A DNA stretch of 64,000 nt from Clostridium sp. AF27-2AA (lineage in GTDB: Bacteria; Bacillota; Clostridia; Lachnospirales; Lachnospiraceae). Shown here one piece after another: positions 43,566-51,710 of this stretch. The stretch covers positions 50,148 to 114,147 of the forward strand of contig NZ_QUFI01000011.1 in the NCBI RefSeq assembly GCF_003478505.1. The letters are read 5' to 3'. The notes below the pieces were generated by a model that saw nothing but the letters and a program-made list of their open reading frames with translations, made no database searches and was not told the origin of the DNA. Made by a program: the position numbers and the translations under genes. How positions within the stretch are numbered: the stretch's first letter is position 1; each line of letters begins with the position of its first letter.

Positions 43566-45848
43566 TTATCTGTTTCTATTGAAGTTGATCAGGCAGCCAG
43601 CCTGTACGATCCTGCGCTCGTTCTCGGTCATCGGCTGGATGTAGAGATGAATCTCTTCTGCCTTGCCGTTCTTGATGACATATGCCGGAATATCGGTTAA
43701 GTCGCCCTCTAATGCGGTGCGTATATTCGGGATGTAGATGTAATCATCTACATCGAACATAGTCGGCTCGCCCTTTAAATGGAACGGAAGCATACCCCAG
43801 TTCATGCAGTTGGAACGATAACGCTTGGTTGCGTATTCCTGGGTGATGTTTGCAAGAGCGCCCAGGACTCTCTGGCAGGAAGCAGCCTGCTCACGGGCAG
43901 AACCATCGCCCGGCTTATTTGCGTAGATGGTGGAACCAATCTCAACATCCGCTGCCTTTACATTCTCCTGACCCGGAATGGTGTTAACCACCTTCATAAC
44001 CTCTGCGATCTCAGTGTTTACAGTACCTGCAAGACGCTCCTTCTCCATAGCCTGAACAGCCTTTGCACGGCCTACATACTCCGGATCACGTCTGGAGAGG
44101 GTGAACTCAGCCAGTCCTAACGGGTTAGAACGGTAGGATGAAGTCTCACCGGACGGGATCAGCTCGTCAGTGGTGGTTACTTCGTCCAGGATCTTGGAAG
44201 AAACCTTTAAAAGGATATTCTCAGAAAGTGCCTCCATCTCCGGCCAGTCTTTGATATTCGGACCAAAGCGCAGCTCAGAATCCAGTTCTGCTTTGTTATA
44301 GCCATTGTAAACTCTTGCCTTGTAAGCGCGATCCTCGTAGTTGTACTCCGGGATATCGCCCCAGCAGTCCATAGTCTCTGCAGAAGTCAGCTTACCGCCG
44401 TTTGCTGCGGTTGCAGCGATGGAACGTGCATCCATAAGGGCAACTGCGGACATCTGTCCATTACCCGGCTTGGAGCCTTCGCGGTTCGGGAAGTTTCTGG
44501 TAGTATGACGGATGGAAAGCGCGTTGTTGGCCGGGGTATCGCCTGCACCGAAGCACGGTCCGCAGAAAGCGGAACGGATGATCGCACCTGCATCCATCAG
44601 GTCTGCTAACAGACCCTTGCGGTCCAGATCGGTGTAAACCGGCTGGGAGGAAGGATATACGGACAGGTAGAACTCGCCATCGCCGATGTTCTTGCCCTTT
44701 AATGCGTGTGCAGCTTCTACCACGTTGGTATAGTTACCGCCTGCACAGCCTGCAATGATACCCTGCTGTACCTGAAGCTTACCATCTTTGGTAATTTTGT
44801 CAAGTAAGGTAAAGTGTGCTCTGCCCTCTGCAACCTGGTCAGCTGCCTTCTCGGTCTCACGCAGAATGTCTTCGAGGTTCTCGTACAGGTAATCGATCTC
44901 GTAAGCATTAGACGGATGGAACGGCAGTGCGATCATCGGCTTGATGGTGCTTAAGTCGATCTCTACGCAGCCATCGTAGTAAGCCACATCTGCCGGATTC
45001 AGCTCCTTGAACTCATCTCCGCGGTGATGTTTCTCCAGGAATGCCCTGGTGTCATCATCGGTTCTCCAGATGGAGGACAGGCAGGTGGTCTCGGTGGTCA
45101 TAACATCCACGCCATTGCGGTAGTCAGTAGTCATGGAAGAAACGCCCGGTCCGACGAACTCCATTACTTTATTCTTTACATAGCCATTCTTGTAAACAGC
45201 TCCGCAGATAGCCAGTGCGATATCGTGCGGTCCAACGAACGGCTGCGGTTTTCCGGTTAAGTAAATTGCGATAACGCCCGGATAAGCAACATCATAGGTC
45301 TGCTTTAACAGCTGCTTGGACAGCTCACCGCCGCCCTCACCAATGGCCATGGTACCCAGTGCACCGTAACGGGTATGGGAGTCAGAGCCCAGGATCATCT
45401 TGCCGCCGCCTGCAAAGCACTCACGCATGTACTGATGGCATACTGCTACGTGCGGCGGAACGAAAAGACCGCCATACTTCTTTGCCGCAGAAAGGCCAAA
45501 ATAGTGATCATCGTCATTGATGGTTCCGCCAACTGCACATAAAGAGTTATGGCAGCAGGTTAAAACGTAAGGAAGCGGGAACTTCTCCATTCCTGATGCC
45601 CGGGCAGTCTGGATAATACCAACAAAGGTGATATCATGAGACACCATCGCGTCAAATTTGATCTGCAGCTTATCCATGTTATCGGACTGGTTGTGGGCTT
45701 TCATGATACCGTAAGCAATGGTACCTTTCTTAGCCTCCTCTTTTGCAACAGCTATTCCGGTCATCTGCTCAACCTTTGCAGCCTCTGTCTCCGGAATCAG
45801 GGTCTCACCGTTAACGAGATAAACACCGCCATCATGTAACTTTACCAT
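43566..45848 (-). CDS. YbhJ-type aconitase-family hydratase (copy 3)
   Basis: A 760-residue paralogue. Features are [11 protein letters not shown] (~res 93), [14 protein letters not shown] (~res 148), cluster cysteines in GCAGGN and CGPCFG (~res 363 and 421), and [11 protein letters not shown] in the swivel domain (~res 650). It is transcribed alone, which differs from copies 1 and 2. The ATG at 45848 follows AGGAGG. Likely acts on a related tri- or dicarboxylate; paralogue sequences differ enough to suggest different substrates. Confidence 0.88.
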   Translation of the reverse strand: MVKLHDGGVYLVNGETLIPETEAAKVEQMTGIAVAKEEAKKGTIAYGIMKAHNQSDNMDKLQIKFDAMVSHDITFVGIIQTARASGMEKFPLPYVLTCCHNSLCAVGGTINDDDHYFGLSAAKKYGGLFVPPHVAVCHQYMRECFAGGGKMILGSDSHTRYGALGTMAIGEGGGELSKQLLKQTYDVAYPGVIAIYLTGKPQPFVGPHDIALAICGAVYKNGYVKNKVMEFVGPGVSSMTTDYRNGVDVMTTETTCLSSIWRTDDDTRAFLEKHHRGDEFKELNPADVAYYDGCVEIDLSTIKPMIALPFHPSNAYEIDYLYENLEDILRETEKAADQVAEGRAHFTLLDKITKDGKLQVQQGIIAGCAGGNYTNVVEAAHALKGKNIGDGEFYLSVYPSSQPVYTDLDRKGLLADLMDAGAIIRSAFCGPCFGAGDTPANNALSIRHTTRNFPNREGSKPGNGQMSAVALMDARSIAATAANGGKLTSAETMDCWGDIPEYNYEDRAYKARVYNGYNKAELDSELRFGPNIKDWPEMEALSENILLKVSSKILDEVTTTDELIPSGETSSYRSNPLGLAEFTLSRRDPEYVGRAKAVQAMEKERLAGTVNTEIAEVMKVVNTIPGQENVKAADVEIGSTIYANKPGDGSAREQAASCQRVLGALANITQEYATKRYRSNCMNWGMLPFHLKGEPTMFDVDDYIYIPNIRTALEGDLTDIPAYVIKNGKAEEIHLYIQPMTENERRIVQAGCLINFNRNR

Positions 45849-45968
45849 ACGAACTCTCCTCCTGTAATTGAGTGGTTTATTGCGTTAAAGCCTTTTGATT
45901 CTGAATCCATTCTGATTCGTTTCCGGCTTTATTTCCTTTGATGGCTTTATTATGCATCTTTTCTCAGT

Positions 45969-46016
45969 ATTTGTAAAATACTATATATAATATAAAAGTC
46001 ATAGGTATTTCCTATA
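45969..46016. promoter_or_regulatory. AT-rich control site upstream of the copy-3 hydratase
   Basis: TTGTAAAATACTATATATAA and then GTCATAGGTATTTCCTATAG lie about 120 bp before the start, sharing GTAAAATAC with the other cluster sites; TAGGTATTTCCTA is itself a small palindrome. Confidence 0.4.
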
Positions 46017-46099
46017 GCTTTGTTTGGCCTGATTGCAGACTTTCTGTGATCTGAATGTCTGGCCTGTGCTTCTGGTCTGTCAATCCAGTTTCGATCTGC

Positions 46100-47056
46100 C
46101 TAATGATTCTCCAGCCAGCACTTCAGGTCACGCATCTTCATAAGCGCATCCCGCCTTCCAATGTCATACACCTGCTGCAGTTTCTCCGGGCTGCGCTCTA
46201 GCCGTCCGATCTTAAGCGGCTCATCCGGACGCAGCACAAAAATCTCACCCATTTTCTCCAACTCTTCAATCTGCCGCAAACTCTCATTATAGCGCTCATG
46301 CCTGTGAGACAGCGCCTCCACAAAGGCCGGATACTTCCGATAGCGGATTTTCGCCATAGCCAGCTGCTCCGGTTCCTTCTGGTATCCCTTCGGCCGGGTC
46401 AGGATCACCACATTCTTTGTGAATCCCATCTCCCTGAACTTCATGAGAGGAATGCTGTCCGTGCAGCCGCCATCCAACAGCTTCATCCCTTCTGTCTTCA
46501 CCAGTCTGGAAACGTATGGAAGGGAGGCCGATGCCCGGATCACATCAATCTGATTTTTCATATCTGTAATGCGGATATACTCCGGCTTTCCAGTCTCCAC
46601 ATTGCTGCAGACTGCATAAAACTCCGTTTTAGAACGGTTGAAGGCATCGTAATCGTAAAGATCAAGCTTCTCCGGCAGATCATGATAGCAGAACTGCACC
46701 TCCGCAATATCTCCGGTCCGGACCAGATTCCGCATACTGATAAACCGGTTATCTCGGATATATTTCTTATAATAACGAATGTTCCGGCCTCTTTGCCCAG
46801 ACACAAAACTGGAACCATGGATAGCTCCGGCCGAAACTCCGATCACTCCGTCAAAGGAAAGTCCCTGATCCAGAAAAACATCCAGAATACCGTCGGTATA
46901 CATCCCACGCATCCCGCCGCCCTCTAATACCAGGCCGGTTTTTACGGTGTTTTCAGTATTGTCTGCACCATGGATGTTGTTTGTGCCGTTGATACTGTTT
47001 GTGCCGTTGATGATGTTTGTTCCGTTGATGCTGCCTGTGCCATTGATGTTGCTCAT
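46100..47056 (-). CDS. Patatin-like phospholipase (YjjU-type) with N-terminal NGTN repeats
   Basis: A 318-residue patatin-like acyl hydrolase. The oxyanion GGGMRGMY (~res 46), nucleophile GVSAG (~res 73) and DGG of the catalytic dyad (~res 195) are present. The first ~34 residues are five 6-residue repeats (NGTGSI, NGTNII, NGTNSI, NGTNNI, HGADNT) made by an 18-bp tandem repeat; this tail is absent in typical relatives. ATGA overlap with the upstream YkgJ gene shows coupling. Confidence 0.88.
   Translation of the reverse strand: MSNINGTGSINGTNIINGTNSINGTNNIHGADNTENTVKTGLVLEGGGMRGMYTDGILDVFLDQGLSFDGVIGVSAGAIHGSSFVSGQRGRNIRYYKKYIRDNRFISMRNLVRTGDIAEVQFCYHDLPEKLDLYDYDAFNRSKTEFYAVCSNVETGKPEYIRITDMKNQIDVIRASASLPYVSRLVKTEGMKLLDGGCTDSIPLMKFREMGFTKNVVILTRPKGYQKEPEQLAMAKIRYRKYPAFVEALSHRHERYNESLRQIEELEKMGEIFVLRPDEPLKIGRLERSPEKLQQVYDIGRRDALMKMRDLKCWLENH
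46970..47050. repeat. 18-bp tandem repeat in the patatin gene
   Basis: About 4.5 imperfect copies of an 18-bp unit built on NNTGTTTGTGCCGTTGAT, in frame, giving the NGTNxI repeats. Units differ at several bases. Confidence 0.8.
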
Positions 47057-47772
47057 AGATTCTCACTCCATTCTTTTGCCGCGGCCATGCGGGCCTCATA
47101 CTGGCTGTAAAAGTCCCGGCTGGTGTCATAGGAAAGCAGATAAAACCGCTGCAAAATATACATGCTGACGGACTTTGCGAGATCAGGAGCTGGCGTCTCG
47201 TTTGCGCCATCCGCACTTGCTTTTGCCGCAGTTTCTCCATCCAGCTCTGCTCCGATACGAATCCGCAGCTGTTTCAGGAATGCATGCCAGTCCGCAATAT
47301 AGGCATCATACCGCTCCATATCCGGCGTGTCCATCCACTTTCGGATCTTCACCTTGCTGCGATTTGGTTTCTCACATTCATGAAGCTGCAGAATGTAGTG
47401 AAATCCATCTTCCTCATAATACCGCCCCAAAGGAAACAGCCTGCAGATGCCCGGCCGGTACGGATGAATGCTGCACCGCCCCGATTCATTTAAAAAGGTA
47501 CATTGTTCGGATTCTCCCGCCAGTTTCAGATTTGGCAGGATAATCCCGTCCACCACATTCAATTCCAGATGCCCCGCTAAAAGCTGCTGCAGCGAAACGC
47601 CAAGACCACCCGTCAACCGCCAGACATCATAGGGATCCAGCACAATCGTGTTTCCCATTCCTCGGCAACAGGACGAACAGCCCACACAGTCATTGCAGCC
47701 CAGCTTCGCCATATCATTCAACCCATATAATCTGCCGTCTGAAATCTCCTCCAGACTCACATTTCTAAGCAC
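47053..47772 (-). CDS. YkgJ-family cysteine-cluster protein
   Basis: A 239-residue protein with the CxxCxxCCxG block (NDCVGCSSCCRG, ~res 27) and further cysteines in CTFLNESGRCSIHPYRPGICR (in part: RCSIHPYRPGICR, ~res 100). The family probably binds a metal or Fe-S cluster (UPF0153); function unknown. A GTG start at 47772 is supported by GGGAGG nine bases upstream. Coupled to the patatin gene. Confidence 0.85.
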   Translation of the reverse strand: MLRNVSLEEISDGRLYGLNDMAKLGCNDCVGCSSCCRGMGNTIVLDPYDVWRLTGGLGVSLQQLLAGHLELNVVDGIILPNLKLAGESEQCTFLNESGRCSIHPYRPGICRLFPLGRYYEEDGFHYILQLHECEKPNRSKVKIRKWMDTPDMERYDAYIADWHAFLKQLRIRIGAELDGETAAKASADGANETPAPDLAKSVSMYILQRFYLLSYDTSRDFYSQYEARMAAAKEWSENL

Positions 47773-47895
47773 TCCAAGTTTCCTCCCGATTTTGATTTTC
47801 TGCTGCCAATGCTTTCCATCGACTCACTTCACAATATCCGATCTGCTGCGCCACAGTTTCACACAGCAGATCCCACTCCGCTATATTCTGTACCG

Positions 47896-48756
47896 CTAAT
47901 TGTTCTCATCCAGTAATTCCCAATAACGCTCAATCAGAATACCTTTGTATTCATCCAAATGACTCTGATTTTCACGTATCAGCGTAGTCAGGACACGTAC
48001 AGCTTCCCGCACCGCCGCCTCCAGACTCTCTCCGTTTAATAGTTTTCCAGTCATAACTGTAGAAAAAATATCTCCGCTTCCGGCAACCCGGACAGGGAGA
48101 AAGGTAAACGGCACACGGAAATACTGTCCGCTTTTGTGGTCATACCCGCAAACCAGATGTTCATCCGTTTCAGAATCCTGCGCGCTGGTAATGACCACCG
48201 ATTTCCCGGATAACTTGTGCAGCCCGTCAACCAGTTCCCGCAGTTCTGACGCCGAGGCCCGTTCCCTGCCCGGGCAGATTCCCGTCAGAAAGCCAGCCTC
48301 GGTCATGTTCGGAACCATCACATCCGAGTAGCTGACCAGTTTTCTCATGGCCGCAACCCGCTCCATGCCAATTCCATTGTAAAGCTTTCCGCCATCCGCC
48401 ATGATCGGATCTACCATGACAAGACGGCCATTGTTCACATTCTGTATCTTATCGATTCTCGGCTTCCTGCTTCGAATATAATCTCCGATCAGTTCCACCT
48501 GCTCCTCCGAAAGTACAAATCCAGTACAGATACAGTCCGGATCAAAGCCCAGCTCATCCCACACTTTTATGGTATCCCGCATGTAGTCCGTCATGTCCTG
48601 AATCCGAAACTTTCCGAAATCCAGCGTATTGGAAACCACCGCAGTGGGTACCTGATAAGGGAAATGTCCCATACGCGAAAACAGTGGCACCATGGCGGCC
48701 AGAGCTACCTTACCATAACCCGGAAGGTCGTTAAAAAGAACAATCCGTTTTCCCAT
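47896..48756 (-). CDS. pdxY: Pyridoxal/pyridoxamine kinase-like protein
   Basis: A 286-residue PfkB/ribokinase-superfamily enzyme of the PdxK/PdxY group, phosphorylating pyridoxal or pyridoxamine. NDLPGYGKVA at the N terminus, VDPIMADGGKLY (~res 115) and the anion-hole RVAGSGDIFSTV (~res 225) are present. It starts immediately after the phosphatase stop (TAAATG), so the two are coupled. Confidence 0.85.
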   Translation of the reverse strand: MGKRIVLFNDLPGYGKVALAAMVPLFSRMGHFPYQVPTAVVSNTLDFGKFRIQDMTDYMRDTIKVWDELGFDPDCICTGFVLSEEQVELIGDYIRSRKPRIDKIQNVNNGRLVMVDPIMADGGKLYNGIGMERVAAMRKLVSYSDVMVPNMTEAGFLTGICPGRERASASELRELVDGLHKLSGKSVVITSAQDSETDEHLVCGYDHKSGQYFRVPFTFLPVRVAGSGDIFSTVMTGKLLNGESLEAAVREAVRVLTTLIRENQSHLDEYKGILIERYWELLDENN

Positions 48757-49224
48757 TTAAATATTTTCCTCTCTGCGGATCTTTTCAAGAAGCCCGCTGC
48801 ATCCAGCCATAACATCGGCAAACGTCGCATCAAAATCCCCCGTATACCAAGGATCTGCCACATCACGCCCACTGCCTGCAAATGTCAACAGTTTAAAAAT
48901 CTTCTGTTCTTTATCCGCCCCGCCTGCAATCCTGGTCATGTTCCGGATATTTGCCGTATCCATACCGATGAGATAATCATAATACCGGTAATCCTCCGCC
49001 ATCATCTGGCGCGCATGATGCGGGATCAGTGGAATATGCTCCCGACGCAGCTTATCCACGGTACCGTAATGCGGCGGATTACCGATTTCCTCACGGCTGG
49101 TGGCCGCGGAATTGATTTCAAAATGGGATGCCAGGCCAGCCTGAGTGACCAGGTAGGTGAACACACTCTCGGCCATTGTGGAACGGCAGATATTGCCGTG
49201 GCAGATGAATAGTACTTTTATCAT
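48757..49224 (-). CDS. Low-molecular-weight protein tyrosine phosphatase
   Basis: A 155-residue LMW phosphatase. The P-loop CHGNICRS (CX5R, ~res 8-15) is at the N terminus and the general-acid loop DPWYTGDFD (~res 118) is present. The ATG at 49224 has AAGGAG upstream. Its first ten codons and upstream region form the left copy of the 153-bp direct repeat bounding the mobile element, so the element replaced its original promoter region. Confidence 0.93.
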   Translation of the reverse strand: MIKVLFICHGNICRSTMAESVFTYLVTQAGLASHFEINSAATSREEIGNPPHYGTVDKLRREHIPLIPHHARQMMAEDYRYYDYLIGMDTANIRNMTRIAGGADKEQKIFKLLTFAGSGRDVADPWYTGDFDATFADVMAGCSGLLEKIRREENI

Positions 49225-49346
49225 TATTCTATTTCTCCTTGTTTTGCCCAGAAATGCCCTGTTTTGCAAGGAATTTCGGGGTTCGTGTGGTTTGCTCTGA
49301 AATTACAGATTGTGGCAAATCAGAGCAGAATTAAGCAAGTTATTAC
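49194..49346 (+). repeat. Left element boundary repeat (attL region)
   Basis: 153 bp aligned without gaps to 63809-63961 with about 17 mismatches by hand count. The first 32 bp (49194-49225), covering the phosphatase start, are identical in both copies and are the likeliest crossover core. Confidence 0.8.
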
Positions 49347-49400
49347 TACCTGTTAGTAGTAAAATTGGTAGTAAAAGGGAAAGGTTTACTACTAAGGATT
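49346..49400. repeat. Arm-type integrase repeats, left end
   Basis: TTAGTAGT, GGTAGT and TACTACTAAGGATT follow the left boundary repeat. TACTACTAAGGATT recurs at 63656-63669 and CTTAGTAGT at 63712-63720. Confidence 0.55.
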
Positions 49401-49402
49401 TT

Positions 49403-50269
49403 TTAGTTTTTTATCTTGCTTTGTTTTTCGATAAGATAATTTATAAAAGCTGAACACGAAACTAACATATACTTTGCGTCCTCAGCAGGTGCATTTGTAA
49501 AATCTATTCCACCGTGTCGAATTCCATCTGAATCTGAAGTATATCCATATAATTTTTCAAACGCAGTTTTCATAGCTCCATGAATCACTACTCCACCGTC
49601 TTTTTCCAATTTTTTCAATGTGCTCCCTAAAGTTGCTTGCGAACCTGTGGCTCCTGTAATAATGCAACATAGTGACTCTACAGCACTAATTGATTCTTTA
49701 ATTGAATTTTCATAATCTGGTTTCTTTTTATCTGAATAAAGAGCGAGAGCTTTATTAATGTGAATTTTAACTGCTTGATATGGGGAGTCTATTATTTTAT
49801 TTATTTCCTGTAATTCCTCATCACTAATTATGTTAACAAATTTATCATTTAATAATCTATATCCAGATTTTTCTTGTTCTAACATAATATTAATATCAGT
49901 TGTTACATTTCTAAACCACTCTGTGTAACCACAATACTCACAGCTATCATCGCTTCTATATTCACATTCTTTACAATGAAGCCTTTTTGCTTCAAAAAAT
50001 AACTCAATTACTTCATATGGCATGTACCAAGGAATAGATGAGTCTTCGCCCTCTAAAACTGTATTAATAATATACCAATTCCTGTTTGTAGTTGATTCCA
50101 CTTGATATCCAAGCCTATCAACAACATATTCTAATTCTTCGTGTATCATTGGAGAACTCTCTGAAAATCTATGTACCATATTATACAAGCGATTTCTCAA
50201 GCTTCTATCTATTTCATCTACCTGAACAGTCTTCTCTTTCACAAAACCATTTCTTTCTGCAAAACCCAT
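49403..50269 (-). CDS. AbiJ_NTD4-HEPN abortive-infection-type protein
   Basis: A 288-residue protein with an AbiJ_NTD4-like N-terminal domain (FAERNGFVKEK, VDEIDRSLRNRLYN), a zinc-ribbon-like CKEC-x8-CEYC block (~res 100) and a C-terminal HEPN-type helical domain (SIKESISAVESLCC to YTSDSDGIRHG, ~res 185-260). HEPN proteins of this kind are RNases that halt growth during phage attack. The ATG at 50269 has AGGAGG eight bases upstream, close after the kinase stop (50282), so the two are coupled. Domain names are by recognition, not search. Visibly AT-rich compared with the flanking chromosome. Confidence 0.8.
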   Translation of the reverse strand: MGFAERNGFVKEKTVQVDEIDRSLRNRLYNMVHRFSESSPMIHEELEYVVDRLGYQVESTTNRNWYIINTVLEGEDSSIPWYMPYEVIELFFEAKRLHCKECEYRSDDSCEYCGYTEWFRNVTTDINIMLEQEKSGYRLLNDKFVNIISDEELQEINKIIDSPYQAVKIHINKALALYSDKKKPDYENSIKESISAVESLCCIITGATGSQATLGSTLKKLEKDGGVVIHGAMKTAFEKLYGYTSDSDGIRHGGIDFTNAPAEDAKYMLVSCSAFINYLIEKQSKIKN

Positions 50270-50281
50270 AATGTCCACCTC

Positions 50282-51076
50282 CTATCCCATAGCAGCATTC
50301 TTTACTATCGGCAATAATTCTTCGCAAGAAGAATACCTATTTTCAATGCTACTTGATAAACATTTCATTATTATGTCAATATCTGTTGGTGTAATTTGTG
50401 AGTTTGACTTTTCCAAATACTCCCTCATATCACTCCCACTTGGAGCTCGCCCGCATAACAAAAAATACCAAATTGCACCAACTGAATATATATCACTTCT
50501 CACATCTCGAATTTTAGGTTTTTGTTGTAATATTGGATCGATAAAGCTTCCACCTGCGATGTGTTCACCTGTTTTTGTCAATTGTGTATGATTTTCTGTA
50601 TCTAAAAATGCACTTACACCAAAATCAATAATCTTAAACATTCTTTCATTTTCTGAAAAAATCACATTTCTTGGTCTCAAGTCCCTATGAATCACACCAT
50701 GTTCATGTGCATGCTTTAATCCAGCTAAAATATGTAAAATTACAATTGCACTTCTAGAAAAAGACATATTCCCTTCTCGGTTTCTAAGCTCCTCTACTGT
50801 ATATCCTTTAATATATTCCATTCTAATATATGGTTTACCATCCATACGACCTGCATCATAAATTCTAGCAATATGAGTATTATTTAGTGAAAATAACATT
50901 TTAGCTTCTCTGAAAAATCTCTTTTCTCCTTCAAGTTGCTCTTCTGCGGAAACAAACACCGGATCATATATCTTAACGGCAAAATCCATATCTAAACAAT
51001 TATTATGATATTTGTATACAGTTCCAAAACCACCACTTCCCAATTCTTCTTGCTTGCTTTTGCTATTAATCCGCTT
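50282..51076 (-). CDS. Hanks-type Ser/Thr protein kinase, out of frame with the gene before it
   Basis: A cytoplasmic protein kinase domain: glycine loop LGSGGFGTVY, AVK lysine, catalytic HRDLRPRNV, IDFG metal loop and SDIYSVGAIWYFLLCG helix are all intact, so it should be active. No membrane segment or sensor domain follows. The frame is open only from 51076, and the sole start near the glycine loop is a weak TTG (51043). The natural N terminus appears to be the AbiJ_NTD3-like protein read in the next frame, so this is either a -1 frameshift fusion or a broken fusion gene. Confidence 0.82.
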   Translation of the reverse strand, partial: KRINSKSKQEELGSGGFGTVYKYHNNCLDMDFAVKIYDPVFVSAEEQLEGEKRFFREAKMLFSLNNTHIARIYDAGRMDGKPYIRMEYIKGYTVEELRNREGNMSFSRSAIVILHILAGLKHAHEHGVIHRDLRPRNVIFSENERMFKIIDFGVSAFLDTENHTQLTKTGEHIAGGSFIDPILQQKPKIRDVRSDIYSVGAIWYFLLCGRAPSGSDMREYLEKSNSQITPTDIDIIMKCLSSSIENRYSSCEELLPIVKNAAMG

Positions 51077-51597
51077 TTAAATTCATCAATCAAATCTCTT
51101 ATTGCATTTTTATCCATCTTATCTGCCACATCCACTCCATAAAATCTATAATCATACACTTCTCTGCCTGATATGTATTCCTTTATATATAATTCATACC
51201 CGTCTTCTTTTATCAAATTGTTTACTTTTTCTAAAAATAATCCCCACTGCTTTTTTTCATCTCTAACCAAAGGATGGAATATCTCACAAATGAACCTCAA
51301 AAACATTTCATCCGATCCATTTGCTAATCCAAATCTATCATCTTCAAAAACCCAACAATACGGATAATCATCATTATTTATTGTATGGCGAATAATATCC
51401 CCCTTTGCGTTTTCATGCCTTGAATCAATGCTTTTCATATTATCTAAATCATATAGTCTTTCAAGAAAATCAATTTCTTCTAATCTTCCATAATAAGGAT
51501 ATTGAACATTCTCTGTATGAAACAAATCTTCTACAGTGCATCCATCACGAAATAATTCATATATGTCTCTCTTAGTTATTTCAGTTAATCTATTCAA
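50992..51597 (-). CDS. AbiJ_NTD3-like defence protein, overlaps kinase frame
   Basis: A 201-residue protein. LTEITKRDIYELF, YYGRLEEIDFLERLYDL, and the WVFEDDRFGL/FICEIFHPLVRDE blocks match the AbiJ_NTD3 domain as I know it, which normally begins multi-domain abortive-infection proteins. The last ~17 codons run over the kinase glycine-loop region in the wrong frame. A TTG start at 51597 was chosen because AAGGGG precedes it. Either a stand-alone partner or the N-terminal half of a frameshifted kinase fusion. Confidence 0.75.
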   Translation of the reverse strand: MNRLTEITKRDIYELFRDGCTVEDLFHTENVQYPYYGRLEEIDFLERLYDLDNMKSIDSRHENAKGDIIRHTINNDDYPYCWVFEDDRFGLANGSDEMFLRFICEIFHPLVRDEKKQWGLFLEKVNNLIKEDGYELYIKEYISGREVYDYRFYGVDVADKMDKNAIRDLIDEFKSGLIAKASKKNWEVVVLELYTNIIIIV

Positions 51598-51664
51598 GAA
51601 TATCGCCCCTTTTTGCAATATTAATCCAAAATATATTATATCAGTAGCTTCGCGGTTTTTCCAT

Positions 51665-51705
51665 AGAAAAAACGCCCCAGTCTAAGCCAGAGCGTCATCC
51701 TTCTT
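51665..51705 (-). terminator. Terminator after the integrase gene
   Basis: The minus strand reads GACGCTCTGG, CTTAGA, CTGGGGCG and TTTTTT, followed by CTATGGAAAAA. It separates the core from the left-end defence genes. The similar tail CTATGGAAAAA recurs at the terminator near 58465. Confidence 0.75.
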
Positions 51706-51710
51706 TCATA

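Noticed and set aside
46970..47050. Short repeats resembling a small CRISPR
   Set aside because: Units are 18 bp, contiguous without spacers and keep a reading frame; no cas genes.
47767..47890. A short protein-like frame (AEWDLLCETVAQQIGYCEV...) between the kinase-like and YkgJ genes on the minus strand
   Set aside because: No ATG and no ribosome site; the frame is closed just upstream and overlaps the YkgJ start.
49194..49346. tRNA attachment site
   Set aside because: No cloverleaf or tRNA 3' end; the repeat lies on a protein-coding 5' region.
51040..51076. Classical -1 slippery heptamer at the AbiJ-kinase overlap
   Set aside because: Looked for X-XXY-YYZ in the right frame and found none; a frameshift, if real, is non-canonical or a mutation.
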